Shown here: positions 8,375 to 17,640 of the stretch, piece by piece
Numbering within the stretch: position 1 is the stretch's first letter
How the letters are laid out: each line of letters opens with the position of its first letter
NCBI GenBank assembly: GCA_020848905.1
Contig: JADLHG010000045.1
Location: 310,001 to 374,000, forward strand
DNA: 64,000 nucleotides
Direction of reading: 5' to 3'
Origin: Deltaproteobacteria bacterium
GTDB taxonomy: Bacteria > Myxococcota_A > Polyangia > GCA-2747355 > JADLHG01
The notes under the pieces: model-generated
What the model was told of the DNA's origin: nothing
What the model saw: the letters and a program-made list of their open reading frames with translations, nothing else
Databases searched by the model: none
Position numbers and translations under genes: made by a program

Positions 8375-11300
8375 GTGCGGATTCGCCTCAAGCACCAAAC
8401 GCGTTACGGCTACGCCGACGGCGTGGCTCTCGGCCCCCACTGGGTTCGCCTGCGTCCGGCGGACCACAGCCCGGCGCGGCTGCTCTCCTACAACCTTCAG
8501 GTGGACCCGCGGTGCGAGGTGCGCTGGCAACAGGATCCCTGGGGCAACCGGGTCGCGCGGCTCACCTTCCCCGAGGGGGCGACGACCTCCCGACTCGGTC
8601 TGACGGTGGACGCGGCGCTCGAGCTGGTGCCGGTCAATCCGTTCGACTTTTTCGTGGACGACCGATGTCGCGAGCTCCCCTTCGTCTACCCGGATGGGCT
8701 GCGCGAGGAGCTCGAGCCCTTTCTCGACAGCGTGCGTCCCGGGCCGCGCCTCGCGGCGTGGACGGCGGGCCTGCCCGCGCGCGGCTACGTGGTGGACTAC
8801 CTCGTGGCGCTCAACCGGCGCGTGGCGTCCGACGTGCGCTACATCCTGCGGCAGGAGCCGGGGGTCCAGAAGAGCGAGGAGACGCTCGAGCGAGGCTCGG
8901 GGAGCTGCCGTGACTCGGCGCTGCTCCTGGTCGACGCGCTGCGCGCCCAGGGGCTCGCCGCGCGCTTCGTCAGCGGCTACCTGATCCAGCTCGTCGATGA
9001 AGGGATCATTCCCGGGGAGCGCAAGGGGGTCGCCTCCGACGTGCTCGACCTCCACGCCTGGGCCGAGGTCTTCGTCCCCGGTGCGGGGTGGATCGGTCTC
9101 GACGGGACGAGCGGTCTGCTCTGCGGCGAGGGGCACATCCCGCTCGCCAGCGCGACGACCCCCGAGCTCGCCGCCCCGGTCTCGGGGACGGCGAGCGGCG
9201 AGGCGGTGGAGTTCTCCTGCCGGATGGAGGTCACGCGACTCGGGCACGAATCGCGGCCACGCAAACCCTACACGGACGAGGTGTGGCGCGAGATCGTCGC
9301 CGCGGGGGAGTTCGTCGACGCGCAGCTCGCCTCGTCGGGGCTGGCGCTGACCTCGGGGGGCGAGCCCACCTGGACCTCCCGCGAGCATCCGCGCGCGCCG
9401 GAGTGGAACGCCGAGGCGCTCGGGCCGACCAAGTGGACCCACGCCCTGCGCTTCGCCTCCGCGCTGCGTGGGCCGGTGGGGCGGGGAGCGCTCGTGCTGC
9501 AGCGGCAGGGGAAGCAGTATCCGGGCGAGAGCCTGCCGCGCTTCGCGATCGACCTCTGGTGGCGCGAGGACGGCGTTCCGATCTGGCGGGAGGCGTCGCG
9601 CCTCGTCTTGCCGGCGGGGGGCCCCGGGGCGGTCGAGTCGGACGGGCTCGAGGCGGCCGCGCGCTTCGGTGCGGCGCTCACCGCGCGGCTAGGAGTGCCT
9701 GCGAACTGGCTGCCGGCCTACGAGGACCCCTGGCCCGCGATCCTGGCCGAGGAGAATCTGCCGCTCGATGTGGACCCGCTCGACGCTGACCTGTCGTCGG
9801 CCGAGGAGCGGCGGCGACTCGCGCGGCTGCTCGCGCCGGGCCTCGGCGAGCCGGTCGGGTTCGTGCTGCCCGTGCGGCGGACGGGGAGCGGCTGGGCCAC
9901 GAGCGCGTGGCGGTTCCGGCGGCGCAACCTCTTCCTCCTGCCGGGGGACGGTCCGATCGGGCTGCGGCTCCCCCTCGACCGCCTCGAGGGGAGCGCGGAA
10001 CCCTGCTTCGAGGCCGATACGACGGTCGCGCCCGCCCCCTTCGCCTTCGATCCCCGGTCGCGGCAGGCGCAACGCGCGGTCGAGACGGCCGCGTCGCCGG
10101 TCGCGACGACCCAGCCGCGGACGAGCGTCTCGCGGACGGCGCTCTGCCTCGAGCCGCGGGACGGACTCCTGCGCGTCTTCCTGCCGCCGCTGCCGGAGGC
10201 CGAGTCTTTTCTCGAGCTCGTCGCGGCCGTGGAGGACGCGGCGACCGAGTGCGAGCTCTCGGTGAGTCTCGAGGGCTACCCGCCTCCCGTAGACCCGCGA
10301 CTGCGCGTCTGCGTCGTCTCGCCGGACCCCGGGGTCCTCGAGGTCAACGTCCCCGTCAGTCGCAGCTTCGCCGAGTACACCCGCTGGATGGAGCTCCTCG
10401 CCGACGCGGCGAACCACGCCGGGCTCAGCACGGAGAAGTTCCAGCTCGATGGCCGGGAGGTGGGGAGCGGCGGCGGGCACCACCTGACGCTCGGCGGGCC
10501 GAGCACCGTCGAGAGCCCGTTTCTCCTCCGGCCCGAGCTCCTCGGGGCGCTGCTCACCTACGTCCAGCGGCATCCCGCGCTCAGCTTCCTCTTCACCGGG
10601 CTCTTCGTCGGTCCGACGTCGCAGGCTCCGCGCGTCGACGAGGCGCGCCACGACGCGCTCTACGAGCTCGAGCTCGCCATCTCGCGCACGGCGCACGAGG
10701 GCCAGCCGCCCTTTCCGTGGCTCGCCGACCGTCTCTTCCGCAATCTCCTGGTCGACGTGGCGGGGAGCACGCACCGCACGGAGCTCTGCATCGACAAGCT
10801 CTACAGTCCGGCGGGGACGAGCGGGCGCCAGGGGATCATCGAGCTGCGCGCCTTCGAGATGCCGCCACACGAGCGCATGGCCGCGGTGCAGATGCTCCTC
10901 GTCCGCGCGGTCGTGGCCCGCTGTGCGCTGACCCCACCCTCGGGGGGGCTGGTGCGCTGGGGGACGCAGCTCCACGATCGCTTCATGCTCCCGCACTACC
11001 TGTGGGCCGACCTCGAGGACGTGGTCGCGGACCTCCGGCTTGCGGGGCTGCCGCTCACGGCGGAGTGGTTCAGGCCGTTTCTCGACTATCGCTTCCCGAT
11101 CCTCGGGCGGCTCGAGCGCGAGGGGGTGGTCCTCGAGCTCCGCAACGCCCTCGAGCCGTGGCCGGTCCTCGGGGAGGAGCCCACGGGGGCCACGGTGAGC
11201 CGCTTCGTGGACTCGTCGCTCGAACGGTTGCAGGTGCGCGTCGAGGGGCTCGTGCCGGAGCGTCACCAGGTGCTCGTCAACGGATTCGCGCTGCCGCTGC

Positions 11301-11647
11301 ACCCCACGGGGCGCGCGGACGAGCGCGTCGCGGGGGTTCGTTTTCGCGCCTGGCAGCCGCCGCACTGCTTGCAGCCGACCATCGGGATGCACCACCCGGT
11401 ACGCTTCGACCTCGTCGACCTGTGGGGCCGGCGTTCCCTCGGCGCGTGCACCTATCACGTCTGGCACCCCGAAGGGCGCGCCTTCGACGACTCGCCCTTG
11501 ACGGCCTCCGAGGCCGGAGCGCGGCGGCGACAGCGCTTCACGCTCGAGGGCCACCTGCCGTGGCCCGTCGAGCCGAAGCCCACGCAGCCGAGCCCCGACT
11601 ATCCGTACACGCTGGACCTGCGGCTCTACCCGGGCGCGCGGGCGTAG
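8375..11647 (+). CDS. Transglutaminase-DUF2126 amidoligase fusion
   Basis: The 1090-residue protein starts at GTG 8375. Residues 1-85 are a transglutaminase N-terminal beta domain ('[16 protein letters not shown]'). Residues about 140-260 are a transglutaminase-like core with triad C178 (GSCRDSA), H227 (LHAWAEV) and D243 (GLDGTSG). From about 325 to the end is the DUF2126 domain, a predicted amidoligase of the glutamine-synthetase-like superfamily: '[11 protein letters not shown]', '[11 protein letters not shown]', '[11 protein letters not shown]', '[12 protein letters not shown]', '[13 protein letters not shown]' and 'IIELRAFEM'. The fusion suggests one polypeptide that forms and also trims or transfers amide bonds. 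This architecture is known in many bacteria; its product is not established. The next gene starts 4 bases after the stop. Confidence 0.9.
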   Translation: MRIRLKHQTRYGYADGVALGPHWVRLRPADHSPARLLSYNLQVDPRCEVRWQQDPWGNRVARLTFPEGATTSRLGLTVDAALELVPVNPFDFFVDDRCRELPFVYPDGLREELEPFLDSVRPGPRLAAWTAGLPARGYVVDYLVALNRRVASDVRYILRQEPGVQKSEETLERGSGSCRDSALLLVDALRAQGLAARFVSGYLIQLVDEGIIPGERKGVASDVLDLHAWAEVFVPGAGWIGLDGTSGLLCGEGHIPLASATTPELAAPVSGTASGEAVEFSCRMEVTRLGHESRPRKPYTDEVWREIVAAGEFVDAQLASSGLALTSGGEPTWTSREHPRAPEWNAEALGPTKWTHALRFASALRGPVGRGALVLQRQGKQYPGESLPRFAIDLWWREDGVPIWREASRLVLPAGGPGAVESDGLEAAARFGAALTARLGVPANWLPAYEDPWPAILAEENLPLDVDPLDADLSSAEERRRLARLLAPGLGEPVGFVLPVRRTGSGWATSAWRFRRRNLFLLPGDGPIGLRLPLDRLEGSAEPCFEADTTVAPAPFAFDPRSRQAQRAVETAASPVATTQPRTSVSRTALCLEPRDGLLRVFLPPLPEAESFLELVAAVEDAATECELSVSLEGYPPPVDPRLRVCVVSPDPGVLEVNVPVSRSFAEYTRWMELLADAANHAGLSTEKFQLDGREVGSGGGHHLTLGGPSTVESPFLLRPELLGALLTYVQRHPALSFLFTGLFVGPTSQAPRVDEARHDALYELELAISRTAHEGQPPFPWLADRLFRNLLVDVAGSTHRTELCIDKLYSPAGTSGRQGIIELRAFEMPPHERMAAVQMLLVRAVVARCALTPPSGGLVRWGTQLHDRFMLPHYLWADLEDVVADLRLAGLPLTAEWFRPFLDYRFPILGRLEREGVVLELRNALEPWPVLGEEPTGATVSRFVDSSLERLQVRVEGLVPERHQVLVNGFALPLHPTGRADERVAGVRFRAWQPPHCLQPTIGMHHPVRFDLVDLWGRRSLGACTYHVWHPEGRAFDDSPLTASEAGARRRQRFTLEGHLPWPVEPKPTQPSPDYPYTLDLRLYPGARA

Positions 11648-11651
11648 CTCC

Positions 11652-13796
11652 GTGGACTTCGACAGCGAGGTGGCGCGTCACGACGCGGAGACCGCCGCCG
11701 CCGGTCTCTCGATCTGGGTGGGCGGAGAGCCGACCTTCACGGATCGCTTCTCGCAGGCCGCGGAGTGGCTGGGTGCGGCGCTCGGAGAGGACAAGCGCCG
11801 GCGCGCGGAGGAGCTGGCGCGGCTGCTGCAGCAGCGTCTCGGCGGGGGGATGATCCTGCGCAGCGTCGGACGGCAGTACCCCGGAGAGGACCGCCCGCGC
11901 TTCTCGCTCGGGATCTACCGCCGCCGCGACGGGTCGGCCTGCTGGTGCGGGCCCCCCGATCCGCTCGAGCTCGAACCCCGCCCAGAGCAGCTCACCCCTC
12001 CCGCGGAACTAGCGCAGCGCCTCCGGGCCCGGCTCGCGGAGGAGCTTCGCGCCGCGGGGGCGTCCGTCACGTGCTTCGAGGTCGACGGGGCGCAACCTCA
12101 CCGGCTGGCATTTCGCCCGCAGGGCGACGCGGGCGCCGACGAGCCGGTGGAAGACGAGGCGCTCCTCGAACGCCCTCCGCTGCACCTGCGGCCGCTCCCG
12201 CTCGCGGGGCTCACCGACCGGCTGGCCGAGCGGGGGAGCTTGCTCGTCACCTTCGGGGAGGCGGACCCCGTGCTGGACCCGGCGGGGTCGGGGAGCCTGG
12301 CCGTCGAGCTGCCGCACTTTTCCGATATAGAGTTCTATTTCCAATTCCTCGGGTGGCTCGGCCGCGCGGCCGTCGCGGAGGGGCTGGCGACCCTGATCCT
12401 GGCGGGGTACCCGCCCCCCGTCAGCGCGCTCGTCGAGCACACCACCTTGACCCCCGACCCCGGGGTGCTCGAGGTGAACATGGCGCCCGCGGCGAACGTC
12501 GCCGAGTATCTCTGGCGCCTCCGCACGGTCTTCGAGGCTGCGGAGTCGGTGGGCCTCTCGCCCTTGCGCTATCGGTACGATGGGACGGTGACCGACTCCG
12601 GCGGTGGCGGCCACCTGACCTTCGGGGGGCCCGCGCCGGAGGAGAGCCCCTTCTTTCGCGCGCCGCACCTTCTACCGGCGCTCCTCGGCTACCTGAGCCA
12701 GCACCCCTCGCTCTCGTACCTCTTCGCCAACGACTCGGTCGGGGGGGCGAGCCAGGCCCCTCGTCCCGACGAGGGCCTCGCGGAGAGCTTCCGGGAGCTC
12801 GCGCTGGCCGTGCGACTGCTCTCGCGCAGGGAGCGTCCGACACCCTTCGAGCTCTGGTCAGCGCTCTCTCCCTTCCTCGTCGATTCGGCCGGGAACACCC
12901 ACCGCGCCGAGGTGAACGTCGAGAAGCTCTGGAACCCGTACCTGCCGGGGCGCGGGCAGCTCGGGGTGGTGGAGTTTCGCGCCCTGCGCATGGCGCCGAC
13001 GCCCGAGCGCGCGGCGGCCGTCGCGACGCTCTTGCGCAGCGTTTGCGTGCTTCTCGGGAGGAACGCCGCCTGGCCGGAGCTCAGGGACTACGGTCCGGAG
13101 CTCCACGACCGCTTCGCGCTGCCGTTCTTCTTGGCGCAGGACCTGGAGGAGGTGCTCGGGGAGCTCGACGAGGCCGGTCTCGGACTCGGGGCGCCCGTGG
13201 TCGAGGCGCTGGCGGAGGAGGAGGACCGCGAGGTGGGACGCGCGAGCTGGGAAGGGTGCGAGCTGGTCGTCCGGCAGGCCGTGGAGTTCTGGCCGCTGGT
13301 CGGCGACGCCGCGTCGCAGGAGCGTGGAACGTCGCGGTGGGTGGATTCGAGCACGGTGCGGCAGGAGCTCGTGCTCCGTCCGCTGAGCGGAGAGGCCGCG
13401 GACCTGGAAGGGCGGCGGCTCGTTGTGGACGGGGTGCGGCTTCCGCTGCGGCTCGAGCGCGATCGCCGCGGACCCGCGCTCGTGCTGGGCCTGCGCTACC
13501 GCACCTTCGACCCCTCGCCAGGGCTCCATCCGCTGCTGCGCGCGCACGGGCCGGTGACGCTCCACGGACTCAAGGCCGGAGATCCGCAGGCCCTCTCGAT
13601 CACGCTGCACCCCTGGAGGCCCGCCGGGGGAGGGTACCCGGGGCTCCCCGAGGACGACGTCGCCGCGCGGGCGCGCCGCGAGGAGCGTTTCGTGGTGGGT
13701 AGGGGGCCGGCCACGCAGACCCTCTGGGACGCGCCCCTGCCCCCGGCGGAGGCGCCGTACTGCCTCGACCTGCGGTGGCTCCAAGCCGGGCTCTGA
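11652..13796 (+). CDS. Stand-alone DUF2126 amidoligase paralogue
   Basis: The 714-residue protein, from GTG 11652, aligns by motif along its whole length with the C-terminal DUF2126 part of its neighbour: 'IWVGGEPTFTDR', 'QYPGEDRPRFS', '[11 protein letters not shown]', 'SGGGGHLTFGGP', 'AGNTHRAEVNVEK', 'VVEFRALRM' and 'LHDRFALPFFL'. It lacks any transglutaminase part. All putative ligand-binding motifs persist, so it looks active rather than decayed. Tandem paralogues suggest heterodimers or two successive ligation steps. It is translationally close to the upstream gene and ends 16 bases before the convergent Tex-like gene. Confidence 0.88.
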   Translation: MDFDSEVARHDAETAAAGLSIWVGGEPTFTDRFSQAAEWLGAALGEDKRRRAEELARLLQQRLGGGMILRSVGRQYPGEDRPRFSLGIYRRRDGSACWCGPPDPLELEPRPEQLTPPAELAQRLRARLAEELRAAGASVTCFEVDGAQPHRLAFRPQGDAGADEPVEDEALLERPPLHLRPLPLAGLTDRLAERGSLLVTFGEADPVLDPAGSGSLAVELPHFSDIEFYFQFLGWLGRAAVAEGLATLILAGYPPPVSALVEHTTLTPDPGVLEVNMAPAANVAEYLWRLRTVFEAAESVGLSPLRYRYDGTVTDSGGGGHLTFGGPAPEESPFFRAPHLLPALLGYLSQHPSLSYLFANDSVGGASQAPRPDEGLAESFRELALAVRLLSRRERPTPFELWSALSPFLVDSAGNTHRAEVNVEKLWNPYLPGRGQLGVVEFRALRMAPTPERAAAVATLLRSVCVLLGRNAAWPELRDYGPELHDRFALPFFLAQDLEEVLGELDEAGLGLGAPVVEALAEEEDREVGRASWEGCELVVRQAVEFWPLVGDAASQERGTSRWVDSSTVRQELVLRPLSGEAADLEGRRLVVDGVRLPLRLERDRRGPALVLGLRYRTFDPSPGLHPLLRAHGPVTLHGLKAGDPQALSITLHPWRPAGGGYPGLPEDDVAARARREERFVVGRGPATQTLWDAPLPPAEAPYCLDLRWLQAGL

Positions 13797-13812
13797 AGCC
13801 CCGCGGCGCTCT

Positions 13813-15555
13813 CTATTTTTTGAACAGACGTTCTAGATTGGCCAGCGCTTCGGCCTTGGTGCGCGGCGTATTCGCCGAGGAGGAGCGGCTGTCTCCGCGC
13901 CAGTCGCCGCGCCCCTCGCCGCGCCCCTCTCGTAGGCCCGGCTGGGCGCGCTGGGTCTTCAGGCTGAGGGAGATGCGGCGGCGCGGGCCGTCGACGCTCA
14001 GGACCTGCGCGGTGACCTGCTGGCCGATGCTCACCACCTCGTTCGGATTGGTGACGAACTCGTCCGAGAGCTCCGAGATGTGGACCAGCCCCTCCTCGGA
14101 GAGCCCGAGGTTCACGAAGGCGCCGAAGTGGCTGATGTTGGTCACCACGCCGTGCACGGTCATGCCGGGGCGAAGGTCGCCGAGGTTCTTCACGAGGGGG
14201 TTCAGCTTGGCGATCGCCGCGCCCCCGCGGGTCACCGGCGCCCCCATCTGCGTCGCCTTGCCACGCCGGCGCTCGAGGCGACAGAGCTCCACCGCCTCCG
14301 TGAGCGCCGCGCGCAATCGGTCCGCGTCGAGCTCGTTCTGGTATTCCGCGATGCCGATGCTCACCGGGTCGATGGCCGACCACTCCTTGAGCGGATCGAG
14401 CGCCCGCCGGGCCAGGACGAGCGCGGCAGCGACGGAGGTGGAGAGCCGCTGCGGCGGGGCCATGAGGGGTTGCTTCGCCTCGTTGATCGCCGCGGAGCGC
14501 ACCTTCACGATCTGCAGGCCGGCGGCGGCGAGCTGCGCCTCGAGGGTCGCGGCGAGCTCGGGGCTCGGGCAGGAAGTGGGGAGCGCGATCTGGTTGGCCT
14601 CCTGTTCCTGCGCCGCTTCCTGCAGCCGCTGGATCCAGCTCCCCTCGGCTTTCCAGACCTTCTGGAAGAGGAGCTCACCCTCGCGGTCGGTGACGACCAG
14701 CGCGGCGGGTTGCCCCGCGCGGGTGAGATAGACGGCGCCCAGGCGTCGGGCCTGGACCGGCGCGCTGCGCAGCAGGCCGCCCAGGCTCTCCGAGGCGGCG
14801 GCGATGGCCTTGGCCTCCGCGTCCTGGTCCATGACCTTCAGCAGCCAGGGCGCGAGGTCGTCGAGCACGAGCTCCTCGAGGAGCGAGGAGGCGGTGCGCT
14901 CGGCGGCAACGGGACCGAGTCGACCCTTGCGCAGCTCGACCTGGGCGGCCATCGCGTCGCGTGGCAATTCCAGCTCGAGCTTCAGGACCCCTTCGCGTTC
15001 GCCCCGCCGCATCGCGAACCAGCGGTGGGGGGCCACCTCGGCGAGCGTCTCCGTGACCCGCACGTAGGCATCGTAGCGTCCCGCTTCGGGGTGCTGGCTG
15101 TCGACGACCTGGGAGCGGACCAGCCCCTGCTGCAGGGCGAGCGCGAAACACTGCGTCCAGATCTCCACCCCCGCCTCGAGCACACCCGAGGTCCTGGCCT
15201 CGCTCGCGGCGATCTCCGGCGTGACGAGCCGGGCGGCACGGTAGAGGGCGTCGAGTTGGTGCAGCTGCGGCGCGTGGACGAAGACCTCCTCGGGCAGCGG
15301 CGCGAGCTGCGCCTTCTTGCGCGCCTCCTCGAGCTGCGTCTTGCGCTTGCGCCAGGTCTGGTAGGACCGATGCGCGTGGCTCAGACGACGTAGCCGCTCG
15401 ATGGGGAGGTGGCCGAATTCGTCGGCGAAGTGGCCGACGAGGTCGGCTACCGAATGACCTCGCGCGGCGAGCTCTACGAAGCGCTCGCCGAGGAGTTCCG
15501 TCATTCCCTGCAGGTCGATGGTTTTGGAGGCTTGGAGGTACTGCCAAAAAGTCAT
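13813..15555 (-). CDS. Short, divergent Tex-like S1 RNA-binding protein
   Basis: The 580-residue product resembles the transcription accessory protein Tex but is about 190 residues shorter than usual. Recognisable parts are a helical N-terminus, a YqgF-like RNase H fold (about 275-395, 'VQARRLGAVYLTRAGQPAALVV', later 'STSVAAALVLARRALDPLKEWSAIDPVSIGIAEYQN') and an S1 domain at about 470-545 ('GMTVHGVVTNISHFGAFVNLGLSEEGLVHISELS'). The helix-hairpin-helix block between them is reduced. A Ser/Arg/Gly-rich linker precedes the last helix. It probably binds RNA or nucleic acid during transcription or translation. ATG 15555 is preferred over a TTG three codons upstream. Confidence 0.8.
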   Translation of the reverse strand: MTFWQYLQASKTIDLQGMTELLGERFVELAARGHSVADLVGHFADEFGHLPIERLRRLSHAHRSYQTWRKRKTQLEEARKKAQLAPLPEEVFVHAPQLHQLDALYRAARLVTPEIAASEARTSGVLEAGVEIWTQCFALALQQGLVRSQVVDSQHPEAGRYDAYVRVTETLAEVAPHRWFAMRRGEREGVLKLELELPRDAMAAQVELRKGRLGPVAAERTASSLLEELVLDDLAPWLLKVMDQDAEAKAIAAASESLGGLLRSAPVQARRLGAVYLTRAGQPAALVVTDREGELLFQKVWKAEGSWIQRLQEAAQEQEANQIALPTSCPSPELAATLEAQLAAAGLQIVKVRSAAINEAKQPLMAPPQRLSTSVAAALVLARRALDPLKEWSAIDPVSIGIAEYQNELDADRLRAALTEAVELCRLERRRGKATQMGAPVTRGGAAIAKLNPLVKNLGDLRPGMTVHGVVTNISHFGAFVNLGLSEEGLVHISELSDEFVTNPNEVVSIGQQVTAQVLSVDGPRRRISLSLKTQRAQPGLREGRGEGRGDWRGDSRSSSANTPRTKAEALANLERLFKK

Positions 15556-15786
15556 GGGCTTCAACCGCTCTGGGGGTCTGTGCAGGCGCCTCGCCGCTGA
15601 CTCGGTCGGGTTCGTGCATGAGGGTCGAGCCGCGATCGGCGTCGGGTGAAAACCCGTCGCCGGCCTGCCCGGACCGTCGCGTGTCGAGATGACAACGGCA
15701 GCGCCGAAGACCTGCTACCACGAGAGCGTGGCACGGGGACCGGCCAAGTTCAAGTGGGACGCGCGGTGCCACGTTTGCCTGACGGG

Positions 15787-15815
15787 GAGACTCTGCTAGA
15801 GGTATTCCGTATACT
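15787..15815 (+). promoter_or_regulatory. Sigma-70-type promoter for the small membrane protein gene
   Basis: A GAGACT -35 (three of six consensus bases) is separated by 17 bases from TATACT (five of six) at 15810-15815. Transcription would start near 15822, about 30 bases before the GTG at 15853. This supports the short reading of the following gene. Confidence 0.5.
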
Positions 15816-15852
15816 CGGCTGTCCGGTGCGGCCGGCGAATGCGGAGGCCAAC

Positions 15853-16269
15853 GTGCGGTTACTTCTCGGTCTGCTCAAAGGTGGAATCATCGGAGGAGGG
15901 CTCGGCTACGGCTTCACGCAGCTCGGTTCCATCGCGCAGGCCTCCTGGGCCAGCTACGTCCTCTACGGCGCGATCGGGGCTCTGGTGGGGATCGTCGCGG
16001 GACGTCCCTTCTGGCGGCACGAGACCTTCTGGACCCCGCTCATCAAGGGCCTCTTCGGTTTCGGCGTGGGAGTCGGGCTCTACGCGCTCGCCGTGAAGGT
16101 GCTCGGCGATCCGAAGCTCACCTTCGTGGGCCTCGACGCGCGCCTGAGCGGGGCGCCGTACGTTCTGGGCGGCCTGATCGGCATCCTCTACGGGATCTTC
16201 GTCGAGGTGGACGACGGCGGGAAGGCCGACGCCAAGAGCGAGGGTACCAAGCCGGGGCCTAAGGCCTGA
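15853..16269 (+). CDS. Small glycine-rich integral membrane protein
   Basis: The 138-residue product has four hydrophobic segments with Gly-rich turns ('LLKGGIIGGGLGYGF', 'YVLYGAIGALVGIVAG', 'GLFGFGVGVGLYALAV', 'YVLGGLIGILYGIFVEV') and a short charged cytoplasmic tail (KADAKSEG). I do not recognise a named family. The GTG start at 15853 has an SD GGAGG at 15843-15847, five bases upstream, and lies just downstream of a good promoter. The frame remains open upstream to an ATG at 15646, but that extension reads as non-membrane, low-quality sequence and would contain the promoter. The gene is divergent from the Tex-like gene and convergent with the FadL-like gene. Confidence 0.72.
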   Translation: MRLLLGLLKGGIIGGGLGYGFTQLGSIAQASWASYVLYGAIGALVGIVAGRPFWRHETFWTPLIKGLFGFGVGVGLYALAVKVLGDPKLTFVGLDARLSGAPYVLGGLIGILYGIFVEVDDGGKADAKSEGTKPGPKA

Positions 16270-16281
16270 CGGCGGCGCTCG

Positions 16282-17640
16282 CTACCACCCCACGCCCAGC
16301 TCGAGCCCGAGGCGCGTGCCGCCGCCGACGTAACGACCTCGTCCCACTACGGTCGCGATCGCGGGATCCAGCGGATTGAAGAGTCGTAGCGCGTCGTCGC
16401 CCGCGGTGAGGGAGGCGTCGAAGGTGTGCTGCACGCCGAGGCTGGCGTGCACGCGGCCGGCCGCCACGGCGAGGCCGAGGCCCAGGCGATGCCGATCCAG
16501 ATCGAGGAGCGTGGCGCTCGGCGCGGACGGGTCGCTCGCGCCGCGCTGGAAGGCCCAGGCGGCGCGCAGCACGAGGAACCCGTCGAGGAGCGGCAGCTCA
16601 ACTCCGGCCTGCAGGCCGAAGGCGTGGCGGAGGCGCAGGCCGAGCGGCAGGCCCGGGAGCGGGCGACGGTCCGGGGCGCCCGCCGACCGCACGAGCGTGA
16701 GCGACGCGTCGGCGAGCGCGACCTCGGGGTCGTCGGCGAGTCCCCACGTCGAGAGCGTCGAGGCGAGGTGCACGACGAGCCACCGGCGCGCCTCCACGGC
16801 CAGGCCGGCGACGAGCTCGAGCGGGAGAGTCAGGCCGAGCGTCGCGCTCTCGCCGCCGGGGCGCACCGCGCGGTAGCCGAGGGGAGCTCCGCGTGGGCCG
16901 GAGAACTCGACCGTGCCGCTGAAGGCGACGTGGAGTGGTGCGCGCGCCGAGAGCGCGAGTCGCAACCAGCGGGCCGGGCGGACGAGCAGTCCCACGCGTC
17001 CGGTGGCACCGAAGCCCGAGAGGCGCACGCGCGCCTCGAGGTCGAGGTGCGTCTCCTCGACGTGCGCGCGATCGTCGGAGAGGCCGACCCACATCGTGCG
17101 GCGGAAAGAGAGGGACAGGGGGCCGAGCTCGAGACTGGCGCCGACGGTGACGTGCCGACGCGAGAAGGCGAGCCCGGCGGCGAAGACGTGCTGATGCAGG
17201 GCGAGTTCGGGGCCCACGTAGCGCAGCGGATCGGGGGTGTCGCTCACGGTGGGGGGAAAGTACCGGCTGTCCACGTCGAGGCCGAAGCGATACCCGGCGA
17301 GGAGCCAGAGTCCGCGTCGTCCGAGCGGCTGCGCGAGCGCCAGACTCGGCGAGACGCGCGGGGCGCTGCCGTCGCGCGCCTCGGGGAGCGCCAGGTTGAG
17401 GGCGTTTGGCCTGGGGAGGACGGTGCGCGCGCTCACCGAGAGACCGAGGGTGGCGGAGAGGCGCAGGTCGCCCGGTGCGCTGGCGGGGTTGGTGAAGAGC
17501 CCGCTCGGGCCGAGGAGCGCCGCGACTCCTCCGCCGGCGAGAGCGAGCTGCGCCGCGCCCGTCGGCGCGTCGTCGAGGCTTTGAGCATAGCTGGTGCGGC
17601 CGAGCAACCCGAGGGCGAAAACGAGGAGGAGCCGCGGCAC
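16282..17640 (-). CDS. FadL/OmpP1-like outer-membrane protein
   Basis: From GTG 17640 the 452-residue product has a signal peptide (VPRLLLVFALGLLGRTSYAQS). Then comes 'GAAQLALAGGGVAALLGPSGLFTNPAS', the hatch-like N-terminal signature of the FadL/TodX family. The rest is alternating strands with a C-terminal 'RLGLELGVGW' ending in an aromatic residue. FadL proteins let hydrophobic compounds such as fatty acids or aromatics cross the outer membrane; the ligand here is unknown. The open frame continues upstream for 87 codons without a plausible signal, so the GTG directly before the signal peptide is chosen. Confidence 0.8.
   Translation of the reverse strand: MPRLLLVFALGLLGRTSYAQSLDDAPTGAAQLALAGGGVAALLGPSGLFTNPASAPGDLRLSATLGLSVSARTVLPRPNALNLALPEARDGSAPRVSPSLALAQPLGRRGLWLLAGYRFGLDVDSRYFPPTVSDTPDPLRYVGPELALHQHVFAAGLAFSRRHVTVGASLELGPLSLSFRRTMWVGLSDDRAHVEETHLDLEARVRLSGFGATGRVGLLVRPARWLRLALSARAPLHVAFSGTVEFSGPRGAPLGYRAVRPGGESATLGLTLPLELVAGLAVEARRWLVVHLASTLSTWGLADDPEVALADASLTLVRSAGAPDRRPLPGLPLGLRLRHAFGLQAGVELPLLDGFLVLRAAWAFQRGASDPSAPSATLLDLDRHRLGLGLAVAAGRVHASLGVQHTFDASLTAGDDALRLFNPLDPAIATVVGRGRYVGGGTRLGLELGVGW

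Noticed and set aside
9689-11554. 621-codon open frame on the minus strand
   Set aside because: It is antisense to the DUF2126 part of the fusion gene, whose motifs are strong.
15646-15852. Longer start for the small membrane protein
   Set aside because: The extension would contain a good promoter and reads as non-membrane sequence; GTG 15853 has a perfect GGAGG site.
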